From Dechloromonas sp. H13 (GTDB lineage Bacteria > Pseudomonadota > Gammaproteobacteria > Burkholderiales > Rhodocyclaceae): 64,000 nt of DNA. Both the position numbers and the translations under genes were made by a program. The notes beneath the pieces are model-generated. The model saw only the letters and a program-made list of their open reading frames with translations. It searched no databases and was not told the origin of the DNA. Numbering within the stretch: the stretch's first letter is position 1; the number at the start of each line of letters is the position of its first letter. Shown one piece after another: positions 34,294 through 43,870 of this stretch. Location: positions 1 to 64,000 of the forward strand of contig NZ_SSXX01000002.1 of assembly GCF_009469615.1 (NCBI RefSeq), given 5' to 3'.

Positions 34294-36639
34294 TCAGCGG
34301 TTTTCGAGGCGGCTGTAGTCGAGGATCGCCGCCTCGCGCGGCGCCGTGCGCCGCCATTCGGCATGCACGGCATCGCTCAGCGGCCAGAAGCGCGGGTCGG
34401 TGCGGCGGATGCCGAAGCGGTCGGTCAGCTTCACCAGCCCGGCTTCGTCGCCCAGGCGGGCGACGGCATCGACGAATTCGGGCAGTTTTTCGGGGTCGAC
34501 CGCAAAGAAGGCGTTGGGATAGGCGCCGACGACACCATCCAGGGCCAGCAGCGTGTCTTCCTTCGGTAGTCGCCGTTCCTCCTCGTCGAACATCTGCGAG
34601 ACGTTGCTGTGCGCGCTGTTGCGGACCAGTGAGACGATCTGCAGGCGCTCGCCCGGCCGGCGCAGCAGCAGGAGGCTCATCTCGGGCATCACCGACGCCG
34701 GAATGCCGTGGATCTTCGAGAGCCGCCGCATCTGGTCGACTTCCGCCGGGGTCAGGCCGGTCTTCTTCCAGTCGAGCGCCGGGGCGCGCAGCGGCGCCAT
34801 GCGCTGGGCCACTGCCCGGTAAAGCTCGCCGAGGTGATCGCCGGTGCGGTAATGGATGCCGGTTTCGCGCGGAAAATAGGCGGCGGCGTCGGTGAAGTAG
34901 CGGTCGGTCTGTTCCTTGCGGCCGCGGTACCAGAAGTCGAGAACCGGCTGGCGATCCTTGAGTGGCAGGAAGGCGAGAAAATTGAGCTCGCCCTCCATGC
35001 GCAGGAAGTCCATGTAGAGCCGGGTCGCCAGCTGGTGGCCGATGTTGCCGTAGACGTCGTAACCGGCGAGCAGCAGGTAGTGCATGCGCTCGAACAGGGG
35101 ATAGCCGATGACCAGCATGGTCTGCGGCCGTTCGCCGACGTAGCCGCGGGTCACCGAGGCGTTGTCGAAATGGCGGAAGACGGTCAGCGCGGCGTTCGGA
35201 TTCTGGCCGTCGCCATCCCACAAGTCCGAAACCTGCGGCAGATCACTCTTCTTCAATTCGCCGATGAGCCGGCTCTTCGTTTCGAGGTAGCGCTTTTCCA
35301 GCTTGGAATAGTCGCGCCAGGCCAGCAACCCGGCCGTGCTCTCGTGCTCGGCCGGCAGCTGCAGGTTGATGATGTCGCTGTCGATCAGTCTGGTGGCCAT
35401 GCGGGTTTCGCTGCTGTCCGGCGCCACGAAAGCGACCCAGAACAGGTCGTTGATCACGTTGAGCGCGACCTGGCCGCGGCAGACCGGCCCCTTCATGAAG
35501 CCCATCATGGTGAACTGCGCGTCGTCGAGCATGAAGCGATAGCGCGCCTCGACCGGCAGCGCGCGGAAGGTGGCGAAGGGGTTGGAGGCCTGCGCCGGCA
35601 GATAGCCCGGCAGGGCGTCGACCGGGTAGGCGGCGGCGAAGAACCACTGGCGCACGCGCTCCATGCGGGCGGGGTCGAGCTGCAGGGGCATGAAGGTCTT
35701 TTCCACCTGCGTCGCCTCGGTGTAGCGCAGGCGGTAGTAAACGCGCGGCACCCCGGGGTCGTCGTAGGGGCGGCGCGTCGCGATCAGGTCGATCGGCCGT
35801 CCCGGCGGCGTCCGGCTGCGGACGAGCTGGAAGTAGCGCCCCGGCGCCGCCGCGAAATGGAGCTGGCCGATGTACCAGTGCTCGTAGATGTAACGGGCGA
35901 CCAGTTGCTCGCGCAGGCTGTCGCCGTTCAGGAAACCCTCCCAGTCGGCGACCTGCGCGAGGACGTCGGCTGGCAGCGGCGCCGGCGGCGTGTAGGGCGC
36001 CCCGGCTTCCAGCCAGCGCGCCAGGGTCTGGTGCTCGGCCCGGGTCAGCGGCGGCAGGCCGAAGGGCATGCCGCGTTCCGGGTGCTTGCCGGCGTAGTCG
36101 TCGAAGTTTTCGGCGCGGGCGCAGGTCTGGTCGCGATCCAGCGCGAAGTCGAGATCGGGGTTGGTCAGCGGCCCACGGTCCGGTCCCGGGTGCGACTGCT
36201 TGAGGGCGAGCATGCGGTACATGACGCCACCGTCGCGGTTGGCCTCCGGTGTCTGTTCGCGTTCGTTGAGCACCGGGTGGAAGCCCTTTTCCCGCCAGCC
36301 GGCATTGGTCAGGGCGTCGAAGCCGAGCCGCGTCGGCTCGTCGGCGATCAGGCGCACGCTGGAATAGATGATCTTCGGGTTGGCGCCACGGGTCAGCCCG
36401 GCATAGCTGGTCAGATTGAGCTGGCACGGGGAGTCGTAGCAGGCGTGGCAGGAGACGCAGCGCTGGTCGAGCAGGGGCCGTACCTCCTGCCAGTAGTCCG
36501 GCGCCCCGGCGACCGGCTGCGGCGGATGATCGAAGCGCGCCGGATCCGGTGGGCCGTAGCGATCGTCGAGTTGCAGAGTGCCGACGATGGTGGCACAACC
36601 GGCGACGAAGGCCAGAAGAAGCGGGGGCAGGAGACGCAT
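34294..36639 (-). CDS. cti: Fatty acid cis/trans isomerase (Cti)
   Basis: 781 aa from the ATG at 36639, which has CAGGAG upstream. Cti converts cis-unsaturated acyl chains of membrane phospholipids to trans in the periplasm, a fast response to solvents and heat. A lipoprotein-like signal (LLLAFVAGC) precedes the mature part. The cytochrome c type heme motif C-x-x-C-H is at residues 61-65 (CVSCH). The rest follows the family (FPxGxPxLTRAE-like block near 195, GFMKGPVCRGQVALNVI near 390). It is encoded separately, divergent from the MFS gene. Confidence 0.92.
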   Translation of the reverse strand: MRLLPPLLLAFVAGCATIVGTLQLDDRYGPPDPARFDHPPQPVAGAPDYWQEVRPLLDQRCVSCHACYDSPCQLNLTSYAGLTRGANPKIIYSSVRLIADEPTRLGFDALTNAGWREKGFHPVLNEREQTPEANRDGGVMYRMLALKQSHPGPDRGPLTNPDLDFALDRDQTCARAENFDDYAGKHPERGMPFGLPPLTRAEHQTLARWLEAGAPYTPPAPLPADVLAQVADWEGFLNGDSLREQLVARYIYEHWYIGQLHFAAAPGRYFQLVRSRTPPGRPIDLIATRRPYDDPGVPRVYYRLRYTEATQVEKTFMPLQLDPARMERVRQWFFAAAYPVDALPGYLPAQASNPFATFRALPVEARYRFMLDDAQFTMMGFMKGPVCRGQVALNVINDLFWVAFVAPDSSETRMATRLIDSDIINLQLPAEHESTAGLLAWRDYSKLEKRYLETKSRLIGELKKSDLPQVSDLWDGDGQNPNAALTVFRHFDNASVTRGYVGERPQTMLVIGYPLFERMHYLLLAGYDVYGNIGHQLATRLYMDFLRMEGELNFLAFLPLKDRQPVLDFWYRGRKEQTDRYFTDAAAYFPRETGIHYRTGDHLGELYRAVAQRMAPLRAPALDWKKTGLTPAEVDQMRRLSKIHGIPASVMPEMSLLLLRRPGERLQIVSLVRNSAHSNVSQMFDEEERRLPKEDTLLALDGVVGAYPNAFFAVDPEKLPEFVDAVARLGDEAGLVKLTDRFGIRRTDPRFWPLSDAVHAEWRRTAPREAAILDYSRLENR

Positions 36640-36795
36640 GGCGGGGGCTCGGGGTGATGTCGGCCGCCAGTGTAGCGCAGCCGGCATGGCGCCTGCATGT
36701 CACGGCCGCCGTCCGGGTGCCGGGGTGTCGCCGGGATGGTGTGCAAACCTGCTAATATTTCCACTTTCGCTGCATTGCACCAAAGGCTTTCCCCG

Positions 36796-38007
36796 ATGTC
36801 GATCCCCGCCGCCGACCGCATGAGCCCGCAAGAGCGCCGTGCCGGTGCTTCCCTGGCTTCCATCTTCGCCCTGCGCATGCTGGGACTGTTCCTCATCCTG
36901 CCGGTGTTCTCGGTCTACGCCAAGACCCTGCCCGGCGGCGACAACCTGGCGCTGGTCGGCTTCGCGCTCGGGGCCTACGGCCTGACCCAGGCGGTGTTCC
37001 AGATTCCCTACGGCATCGCTTCCGACCTCTGGGGACGCAAGCTGGTCATCGTCGTCGGCCTGCTCATCTTCGCCCTCGGTAGCTTCGTCGCGGCCTGGGC
37101 GCCGGACATGAACTGGATCATCGTCGGCCGCGTATTGCAGGGCATGGGGGCGATTTCGGCCGCAGTGACGGCGCTGGCCGCCGACCTGACGCGCGAGGAG
37201 CACCGGACCAAGGTGATGGCGATGATCGGTTCGTCGATCGGCCTCGTCTTCGCACTGTCGCTGGTCGGCGCGCCGGTGCTCTACGGCTGGATCGGCATGG
37301 GCGGCCTGTTCGTCATGACCGGCGTGCTGGCGCTGGCCGCCATCGGGCTGCTGCTCAAGGCGGTGCCGCCGGCACCGCCGCCGCACGGCCACGAGAAGCT
37401 GCCGCTGCGCCGGGTGATCTTCGACGCCGACCTGCTGCGCCTGAACATCGGCATCTTCGTCCTGCACATGGTGCAGATGGCGATGTTCGTCGTCCTGCCG
37501 CACGCGCTGGTCGATCACGGCGGACTGCCGGCGGCGGCGCACTGGCAGGTCTATCTGCCAGCGGTGCTCGTCTCGTTCGCCATCATGGTCCCGGCGATCA
37601 TCGCCGCCGAGCGCAAGGACAAGATGCGGATCATCTTCCGTGCCGCCATCGCCCTGCTCGTCGTCGTCCAGCTCGGCCTGCTGTTTTTCGGCCAGAGCCT
37701 GTGGACGCTGGCCCTCTGGCTGCTGCTCTTCTTCGTCGCCTTCAACATCCTGGAGGCGACGCTGCCCTCGCTGGTCTCGCGCACCGCGCCCCCGGCGGCC
37801 AAGGGGGCGGCGCTCGGCGTATATAACACGACACAGGCGATGGGCCTGTTCATCGGCGGCGCAGCGGGCGGCTATATCGCCCAGCATTTCGGCGATAATG
37901 CGGTCTTTGCCGTCTGCGCCGGGCTGGTCCTGGTCTGGCTGGCGGTGGCGAATTCGATGAATTTCCCGCAGCGGCGCGTCAATGCCGCGGCGGCTCAAAC
38001 AGCTTAG
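36796..38007 (+). CDS. MFS transporter, YajR/drug:H+ antiporter-like
   Basis: 403 aa with twelve predicted membrane helices. The MFS loop motif is GIASDLWGRKLVIVVG (about 74-89), and antiporter motif C-like GSSIGLVFALSLVGAPVLYG lies near 143-162. It stands 12 bp before ssb, an order common in betaproteobacteria, where the pair often follows uvrA. The substrate is not predictable. Confidence 0.85.
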   Translation: MSIPAADRMSPQERRAGASLASIFALRMLGLFLILPVFSVYAKTLPGGDNLALVGFALGAYGLTQAVFQIPYGIASDLWGRKLVIVVGLLIFALGSFVAAWAPDMNWIIVGRVLQGMGAISAAVTALAADLTREEHRTKVMAMIGSSIGLVFALSLVGAPVLYGWIGMGGLFVMTGVLALAAIGLLLKAVPPAPPPHGHEKLPLRRVIFDADLLRLNIGIFVLHMVQMAMFVVLPHALVDHGGLPAAAHWQVYLPAVLVSFAIMVPAIIAAERKDKMRIIFRAAIALLVVVQLGLLFFGQSLWTLALWLLLFFVAFNILEATLPSLVSRTAPPAAKGAALGVYNTTQAMGLFIGGAAGGYIAQHFGDNAVFAVCAGLVLVWLAVANSMNFPQRRVNAAAAQTA

Positions 38008-38019
38008 GAGAGGTGGGGC

Positions 38020-38481
38020 ATGGCATCGGTCAATAAAGTGATACTCGTAGGCAATCTGGGCGCCGACCCGGAAACCCGTTACACGGCGAGCGGCGACGCC
38101 GTCTGCAACATCCGCCTGGCGACCACCGAAAGCTGGAAGGACAAGAACAGCGGCGAGAAGCGCGAAATCACCGAGTGGCATCGCGTGGTCTTCTATCGCA
38201 AGCTGGCGGAGATCGCCGGCCAGTACCTGAAGAAGGGCTCGCAGGTTTACCTGGAAGGCCGCATCAAGACACGCAAGTGGCAGGACAAGGACGGCCAGGA
38301 CCGCTACACGACCGAAATCGAGGCGACCGAAATGCAGATGCTGGGTTCCCGCCAGGGCATGGGCGCGCCGGCGTCTTCCGGCGGCGGCTACGACAGCGCG
38401 CCGGCCGACTATGCGCCGGCGCCGGCGCGGAACAAGCCGAAGCCCTCCTTCGACGACCTCGGCGACGACATTCCGTTCTGA
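38020..38481 (+). CDS. ssb: Single-stranded DNA-binding protein
   Basis: 153 aa. The OB fold occupies about 1-110 ([26 protein letters not shown] start), a Gly/Pro/Ala-rich linker follows, and the acidic C-terminal tip DDLGDDIPF is the docking peptide for replication and repair partners. AGGAGAGG precedes the ATG. Confidence 0.97.
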   Translation: MASVNKVILVGNLGADPETRYTASGDAVCNIRLATTESWKDKNSGEKREITEWHRVVFYRKLAEIAGQYLKKGSQVYLEGRIKTRKWQDKDGQDRYTTEIEATEMQMLGSRQGMGAPASSGGGYDSAPADYAPAPARNKPKPSFDDLGDDIPF

Positions 38482-38586
38482 CCGCGACCGCGGCACCCGA
38501 TTTCCGGCCGGCCGTCAGCATGAAGGCGGCCCGGCCCGGTAAATTAGCAGAGCGGTCGCCAAGCCGCCGGTGATTCTGGGGGTTCA

Positions 38587-40482
38587 ATGAGCAGCATCGA
38601 TTCGCAGTCCGGGAACGCAACCGGCAAACGCCTGGCCGCCCTGGCCCTGGCGGCTCTCGGTGTCGTCTATGGCGACATCGGCACCAGCCCGCTCTATGCG
38701 GTGAAGGAAGTCTTCGCCGGCAACCATCCGATCCCGGTCAACGAAGCCAACATCTTCGGCAGCCTGTCGCTGTTCTTCTGGGCGCTGATCGTCGTCGTCT
38801 CGGTCAAGTACGTGACCTTCATCATGCGCGCCGACAACCGCGGCGAGGGCGGCATCATGGCGCTGATCGCGCTGGCCCTGCACGACGTCCAGAACAAGCC
38901 GAAGCAGGCCAAGGCGGTGATGATCGTCGGCATTCTCGGGGCGGCGATGTTCTACGGCGACGGCATGGTGACGCCGGCGATCTCCGTGCTGTCGGCGGTC
39001 GAGGGCCTGGAGGTGGCGACGCCGGCGCTGAAGTCCTTCGTCATCCCGGTCACGCTGCTCGTGCTGTTCGCGCTGTTCTACGTCCAGCGGCACGGGACGG
39101 CGCTGGTCGGCACCTTCTTCGGCCCGATCATGCTGGTCTGGTTCAGCACGCTGGCAGTACTCGGTCTCTACAACGTCGTCGACCATCCGGCCATCCTGGC
39201 GGCGCTGAATCCGCTCTACGGCATCGAATTCCTGTTCGCCAACAAGGCGATGGCGCTGGTCGCCATGGGCAACGTCGTGCTGGCGGTGACCGGCGCCGAG
39301 GCGCTCTACGCCGACATGGGGCATTTCGGCCGCAAACCGATCCAGCGCGCCTGGTTCGCCTTCGTGCTGCCGGCGCTGGTGCTCAATTACTTTGGCCAGG
39401 GGGCGCTGATCCTCGCCGAGCCGGAGGCGGCGAAGAACCCGTTCTTCCTCTCGGCGCCGGACTGGGCGCTCTACCCGCTGGTCGGGCTGGCGACGCTGGC
39501 GACGGTGATCGCCTCGCAGGCAGTCATTTCAGGCGCCTTTTCGGTGACGCGCCAGGCCATGCAGCTCGGCTTCGTGCCGCGCATGGAGGTGCAGCACACT
39601 TCGGAACGGGAGCAGGGCCAGATCTACCTGCCGGCGGTGAACTGGGGGCTGATGGCGGCGGTGATGATCCTCGTGCTCGGCTTCCGCTCGTCGAACAACC
39701 TGGCAGCCGCCTACGGCATCGCGGTGACCGGCGACATGGTCATCACCTCGCTGCTGGCCACCGTGGTCGTCGCCCGCACCTGGGGTTGGGGTTGGGGGCG
39801 GGCGAGCGCACTGTTCGCCTGTTTCCTCACCGTCGAGTTGGTCTTCCTCGCCGCCAACATCCTGAAGATTCCCGACGGCGGCTGGTTCCCGCTGGTCGCC
39901 GGGGTCGGCGTCTTCGTCCTGATGACGACCTGGAAGCGCGGTCGCCAGCTGCTCTCCGAACGCCTCCAGGGCGAGCGCCTGGAGCTGGCGCTGTTCCTCG
40001 AATCGCTGGCCGCCTCGATGCCGACCCGGGTGGCCGGCACCTCGGTGTTCCTCAATGCCGATCCCAAGGGCGTGCCGCATGCCCTGCTGCACAACCTGAT
40101 GCACAACAAGGTGCTGCACGAACGGGTGGTGCTGGTTTCCGCCCAGTTCTACGACGTGCCCTACGTGCCCGACATCGACCGCGTCGAGGTCCGGGAACTG
40201 CGCGAGAATTTCTGGAGCGTCATCATCCAGTACGGGTTCAAGGACGATCCGGACATCCCGCTCGCTCTGTCGATGTGCGGGGAGGTCGGACTGGAGTTCA
40301 ACCCGCTCGACACCTCCTACTTCATCGGGCGTGAAACCCTGATCCCGCGGCTGGGTTCCGACATGGCCTTCTGGCGCGAGAAGATTTTCGTCGCCATGTT
40401 CCGCAATGCCGGGTCGGCCACCGCCTTCTTCAAGATTCCCAGCAACCGCGTCGTCGAGCTCGGCACCCAGGTCGTGCTGTAG
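38587..40482 (+). CDS. kup: Low-affinity potassium transporter Kup
   Basis: 631 aa. Twelve membrane helices are followed by a cytoplasmic tail of about 170 residues. The family opening LGVVYGDIGTSPLYAVKEVF is at about 18-37 and GEGGIMALIALAL at about 84. It imports K+ with protons. CTGGGGG upstream serves as a weak ribosome binding site. It is transcribed alone, convergent with the cyclase gene. Confidence 0.95.
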   Translation: MSSIDSQSGNATGKRLAALALAALGVVYGDIGTSPLYAVKEVFAGNHPIPVNEANIFGSLSLFFWALIVVVSVKYVTFIMRADNRGEGGIMALIALALHDVQNKPKQAKAVMIVGILGAAMFYGDGMVTPAISVLSAVEGLEVATPALKSFVIPVTLLVLFALFYVQRHGTALVGTFFGPIMLVWFSTLAVLGLYNVVDHPAILAALNPLYGIEFLFANKAMALVAMGNVVLAVTGAEALYADMGHFGRKPIQRAWFAFVLPALVLNYFGQGALILAEPEAAKNPFFLSAPDWALYPLVGLATLATVIASQAVISGAFSVTRQAMQLGFVPRMEVQHTSEREQGQIYLPAVNWGLMAAVMILVLGFRSSNNLAAAYGIAVTGDMVITSLLATVVVARTWGWGWGRASALFACFLTVELVFLAANILKIPDGGWFPLVAGVGVFVLMTTWKRGRQLLSERLQGERLELALFLESLAASMPTRVAGTSVFLNADPKGVPHALLHNLMHNKVLHERVVLVSAQFYDVPYVPDIDRVEVRELRENFWSVIIQYGFKDDPDIPLALSMCGEVGLEFNPLDTSYFIGRETLIPRLGSDMAFWREKIFVAMFRNAGSATAFFKIPSNRVVELGTQVVL

Positions 40483-40488
40483 GGCGCG

Positions 40489-41601
40489 TCAGCGCTGGCA
40501 GTGGCGGTTGCGGCCGCTGTTCTTGGCCGTGTACAGCGCCTCGTCGGCGCGCTGGATGGCGGTGTCGATGGTGTCGCCCCAGAGGATCTCGGTGCTGCCG
40601 ATGCTCGCCGTGAATTGCAGCGGCATGCCGTCGGCCAGCGTGACCGTCGTTTCCCGGATCCGTTCGAGCAGGCGGTCGATGACCGGCGCCGCCATGGCGG
40701 CATTGGTTTCGACGAGGACGACGGCGAATTCCTCGCCGCCGATGCGCCCGACGATATCGACGTTGCGCAGGCTGGCCCGCAGCAGCTGCGCCAGATGGGC
40801 GAGCACGGCGTCGCCGGCCGGGTGGCCGTAGCGGTCGTTGATTTTCTTGAAGTGGTCGATGTCGAGGATGAGCAGCGTCGGCGACGGCCCGTGCCGCTGG
40901 CTGCGCGCCAGTTCGTGCGAGAAGCGCTCCATGAAGGCGCGCCGGTTGACCAGGCCGGTCAGCGCGTCGGTGCTGGCCAGTACGCGCAGATCCTGCTCGA
41001 GGGCGATGCGGCGGGCGATTTCGGCCTTGAGGCGGGCGCTTTCGGCCAGGGTGGCGGCCTTTTGCGCCTCGGTCTCGTCGCGATAGCGGCGCAGCGATAC
41101 TTCCGACCAGTACACGCCGACCGAAATCAGGGCGCAGGTGATGGCGAAACGCAGGACGAAGCCGGGCGAGTAGGCACTGGTGCCGAGCCAGGGCGCGCCG
41201 AACAGCATGATGGCGACCGCTACGGCGATGCTGATGCCGGTCCACGTCGCGCCGTGGCGCGGCGCCAGCATCATGATCGCGACCACCGGCAGCGAGAGGA
41301 ACCACAGCGCCCGCCCATGCTCGTGGCCGGAAAACGCCACCAGATAGAGCAGCAGCAGGGTGTAGGCGACGAGCGCCGGCCACACTGTGGGGATCCGGGT
41401 GATGCCGCGCAGCAAGGCGAAGTAACTGCCGGAAATGGTCAGGATGCTGGCGGCGATCAGCAACAGCAGCGACCACTCGCGGTTGGTTATCGCCAGCGTG
41501 CCGAAAACGGCGAGGAGCGGGATGCCGATGCCGACGAAAACCTTGGCGCGCTGATGGGACTGCAGCAGGTGTTCGGCGGTGCCGGCGCGATCGGGGGGCA
41601 T
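40489..41601 (-). CDS. Membrane-anchored diguanylate cyclase (GGDEF)
   Basis: 370 aa. Six hydrophobic segments fill residues about 18-185, then a short coiled linker and a GGDEF domain. The active-site motif is GGEEF near residue 286, a functional variant. The inhibitory I-site RxxD (RNVD) lies exactly five residues before it. So it should synthesise c-di-GMP with product inhibition. The N-terminal membrane module is not a named sensor domain that I recognise. It lies 21 bp downstream of rfaE2. Confidence 0.9.
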   Translation of the reverse strand: MPPDRAGTAEHLLQSHQRAKVFVGIGIPLLAVFGTLAITNREWSLLLLIAASILTISGSYFALLRGITRIPTVWPALVAYTLLLLYLVAFSGHEHGRALWFLSLPVVAIMMLAPRHGATWTGISIAVAVAIMLFGAPWLGTSAYSPGFVLRFAITCALISVGVYWSEVSLRRYRDETEAQKAATLAESARLKAEIARRIALEQDLRVLASTDALTGLVNRRAFMERFSHELARSQRHGPSPTLLILDIDHFKKINDRYGHPAGDAVLAHLAQLLRASLRNVDIVGRIGGEEFAVVLVETNAAMAAPVIDRLLERIRETTVTLADGMPLQFTASIGSTEILWGDTIDTAIQRADEALYTAKNSGRNRHCQR

Positions 41602-41622
41602 GGGGAACCTTCGGGCGGGACG

Positions 41623-42111
41623 CTACAGGCGGCGGATCTTTTCCAGCAGTGCGGTCGTCGATTTCTGGTGGATGAAGGGGATCGAGTGCACCGAGCCACC
41701 CCAGTCGCGCACCTCGCTGCCGCCGACGATCCTGTCCACCGGCCAGTCGCCACCCTTGACCAGGATTTCCGGCCGGCACTCGAGAATGCGCTGCAGCGGC
41801 GTGTCTTCGTCGAACCAGGTGACCAGCGAGACGCAGCCGAGCGCAGCCATCACCGCCAGGCGATCCTCCAGCGAATTGACCGGGCGATCGTCGCCCTTGC
41901 CCTGACGCTTGACCGAGGCGTCGCTGTTGAGCGCCACCACCATGCTGGTACCGAGGGCGGCGGCTTGCGCCAGATAGGTGACATGGCCGCGATGCAGGAT
42001 GTCGAAGCAGCCATTGGTGAACACCAGCGGCCGCGCCAGGCGGGCGGCAGTTGCGGTCAACCGTTCAGGCGGGCAGATTTTCGCTTCGAAGGCGGGCGCG
42101 GCGTAGGTCAT
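41623..42111 (-). CDS. rfaE2: D-glycero-beta-D-manno-heptose 1-phosphate adenylyltransferase
   Basis: 162 aa, a stand-alone nucleotidyltransferase domain (the C-terminal half of HldE in enterics). The nucleotidyltransferase motif FTNGCFDILHRGH spans 31-43, with the HxGH signature at 40-43; ILVKGGDW and the end STTALLEKI are typical. It makes ADP-heptose for the LPS core. The partner kinase RfaE1 is not here, but the isomerase GmhA is encoded near 55 kb. Confidence 0.93.
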   Translation of the reverse strand: MTYAAPAFEAKICPPERLTATAARLARPLVFTNGCFDILHRGHVTYLAQAAALGTSMVVALNSDASVKRQGKGDDRPVNSLEDRLAVMAALGCVSLVTWFDEDTPLQRILECRPEILVKGGDWPVDRIVGGSEVRDWGGSVHSIPFIHQKSTTALLEKIRRL

Positions 42112-42272
42112 GACGGATTATGACGAAATTGCAACGCACTATTTTAGAGCGCCTTGATGTTTTCTCGTAGCATTTCCGCATGCTGCGGGATGTTCCGGCG
42201 CGCTGCCTCGGCTGGACGGTGAAACTCTTCGGCACCAAGGATACGGGCCCTGCTTGCTGCGCAGGTCGGTCG

Positions 42273-43178
42273 CTACGGATGCGCCGCGTGCCACTCGGCG
42301 AGAGCGGCGAGGGCGTCGTCCAGCGTGCCCAGCAGCCGGACGCCGGAAAGCGGGGTCACGCGGGCAACGCCGCCGCCGCCGACCCAGAGTTCGATGCTGC
42401 CTGGCAAGACCAGGCGCAACTGTTGCAGCAGGCCGGGAATCTGGCGTTGCGGGAAGGCGATCGAAAAGGACAGGGCGACGATGTCCGTGCGATGCGCTTC
42501 GGCGGCACGGCCGATTTCGAGCAGCGGCATCTGCGTGCCGAGCGGAATGCATTCGGCACCCTCCAGCGCCAAAAGGGATTCGACCATCAGCAGCCCGAGA
42601 ATGTGCGGTTCGTCCGGCACGCTGGTCAGCAGCACGCGCGGACCGCGCGGTCCGGCGGGCAGGGCGGCGATGGCCTGGCGCAGCAGGCGCTTGGTCAGTT
42701 CGGTGAACAGGTGCTCCTCGAAGACTTCGAAGCTGCCGTCCTCCCAGGCTTCGCCGACCCGATGGGTCAGTGGCGCCACGGTGTCCTGGACAAAACGCTG
42801 CAGGCCCTGGCGGGCGAGGCGTTGCTGCATGGCTTGCAGGTAGCCGGCGGCGTCGTGCTGCTTGATCAGCGCCAGCAGTTCGACGAGGCCGGCGGCGTCA
42901 ACTTGCGGCGCGCTGGCGGCGCGGGGGGAACGCCGTGGCGCCAGCGCGGTCAGCTCTTCGGCGGGCGCGGCGATCAGCTTGCCCGGGCGGTGGCCCTGAT
43001 CCATCAGGCGCTTGATCAGACGCAGGCGCTCCACCTGGTCTGCCGGGTAGAGGCGCTCTCCATTGGCATCGCGGTCCGGCACGGGAAAGCCATAACGACG
43101 CTCCCAGATGCGCAGGACATCCTTGGAGAGCCCGGTGTCGCGTTCGACTGCGGCAATGTTGAAACTTGGGTGGTTCAT
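42273..43178 (-). CDS. CarH/LitR-like MerR regulator with cobalamin-binding photoreceptor domain
   Basis: 301 aa from the ATG at 43178, with AGGA 9 bases upstream. Residues 6-75 are a MerR helix-turn-helix (NIAAVERDTGLSKDVLRIWERRYG). The second half is a B12-binding domain. It keeps both CarH photoreceptor signatures: W145-x9-E155-H156 in the helical cap and E190-x-H192-x-x-G195, whose His ligates cobalt. In CarH, adenosylcobalamin in the dark makes a DNA-binding tetramer and light breaks it up. This protein should therefore repress in the dark and release the divergent ten-gene operon in light. The binding of AdoCbl is inferred from motifs. Confidence 0.88.
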   Translation of the reverse strand: MNHPSFNIAAVERDTGLSKDVLRIWERRYGFPVPDRDANGERLYPADQVERLRLIKRLMDQGHRPGKLIAAPAEELTALAPRRSPRAASAPQVDAAGLVELLALIKQHDAAGYLQAMQQRLARQGLQRFVQDTVAPLTHRVGEAWEDGSFEVFEEHLFTELTKRLLRQAIAALPAGPRGPRVLLTSVPDEPHILGLLMVESLLALEGAECIPLGTQMPLLEIGRAAEAHRTDIVALSFSIAFPQRQIPGLLQQLRLVLPGSIELWVGGGGVARVTPLSGVRLLGTLDDALAALAEWHAAHP

Positions 43179-43195
43179 ATTTGTCCTGAACAAAT
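43179..43195. promoter_or_regulatory. Putative operator 1 at the regulator start
   Basis: ATTTGTCCTGAACAAAT is a 17-bp imperfect palindrome with 6-bp arms ATTTGT/ACAAAT. It covers the ribosome binding site of the carH-like gene, fitting autorepression. Confidence 0.55.
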
Positions 43196-43208
43196 GTTAG
43201 ACAAACCG

Positions 43209-43237
43209 TTGACAATCCAGACATTGATGTCTATCTT
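43209..43237 (+). promoter_or_regulatory. Sigma70 promoter of the glutathione peroxidase operon
   Basis: A perfect TTGACA (43209-43214) and TATCTT (43232-43237) are 17 bp apart. The -35 contains one GACAA pentamer of the operator family, and GACAT-TG-ATGTC (43220-43231) lies in the spacer. Confidence 0.65.
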
Positions 43238-43252
43238 ACGAACAAACGTCCT

Positions 43253-43269
43253 ATTTGTCTAGGACAAAT
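43253..43269. promoter_or_regulatory. Putative operator 2 before the operon
   Basis: ATTTGTC-TAG-GACAAAT has perfect 7-bp arms around 3 bp and lies between the promoter and the glutathione peroxidase start. It is nearly identical to operator 1. A bound MerR/CarH tetramer here would block transcription. Confidence 0.6.
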
Positions 43270-43285
43270 ATTGAAGGAGTTGAAC

Positions 43286-43843
43286 ATGACCGCTACCCTG
43301 AAACGCTCGCTCGGCATTGCCGCCCTGGTCACTGCCGGCCTGCTGCCGACGGCGGCTTCCGCAGCCTGTCCGCCGCTGCTCGACCATACCTTCAGCAGCC
43401 TGCAGGACGGCAAACCGATGCCGCTCTGCCAGTACGCCGGCAAGGTGATTCTGGTCGTCAATACCGCCAGCTACTGCGGTTTCACCTCGCAGTACGACGG
43501 CCTGGAAAAGCTCTACGCGCGGCTCAAGGACAAGGGTCTGGTCGTGATCGGCTTCCCGTCCAACGATTTCGGCGAGCAGGAGCCGGGCACGGAGAAGGAA
43601 ATCGCCGATTTCTGCCGGCTGACCTATGGCGTCGAGTTCCCTATGGTCGGCAAGACGGTGGTCAAGGGCAAGGATGCCAATCCCTTCTACGTGAAGCTGG
43701 CTCAGATCACCGACAGCAAGCCGAAGTGGAACTTCCACAAGTACCTGATCAACCGCGATGCGACGCAGGTGGTCGCCTATTCCAGTTTCACCAAGCCGGA
43801 TGACAAGGACTTGTTGAAGAAGATCGACGAATTCCTCAAGTAA
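43286..43843 (+). CDS. Secreted glutathione peroxidase family protein
   Basis: 185 aa; AAGGAG precedes the ATG by 6. A signal peptide ends near TAASA, so the enzyme is periplasmic. The peroxidatic Cys64 is in NTASYCGFTSQY (Cys, not selenocysteine), and GFPSNDFGEQEPG with the resolving region follows; KWNFHKYLI carries the conserved Trp. It reduces hydroperoxides, probably lipid ones, with thioredoxin- or glutathione-like donors. First gene of the light-type operon. Confidence 0.92.
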   Translation: MTATLKRSLGIAALVTAGLLPTAASAACPPLLDHTFSSLQDGKPMPLCQYAGKVILVVNTASYCGFTSQYDGLEKLYARLKDKGLVVIGFPSNDFGEQEPGTEKEIADFCRLTYGVEFPMVGKTVVKGKDANPFYVKLAQITDSKPKWNFHKYLINRDATQVVAYSSFTKPDDKDLLKKIDEFLK

Positions 43844-43870
43844 GCATTCCCAAGCCGATTGGAGCCCAGC

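Noticed and set aside
36700..38496. A 598-codon minus-strand frame across the MFS gene and ssb
   Set aside because: Antisense to two conserved genes with a correct ribosome binding site; composition is that of a shadow frame.
42112..42272. A small gene between the carH-like gene and rfaE2
   Set aside because: The only open frames are extensions of shadow frames without ribosome binding site or recognisable product.
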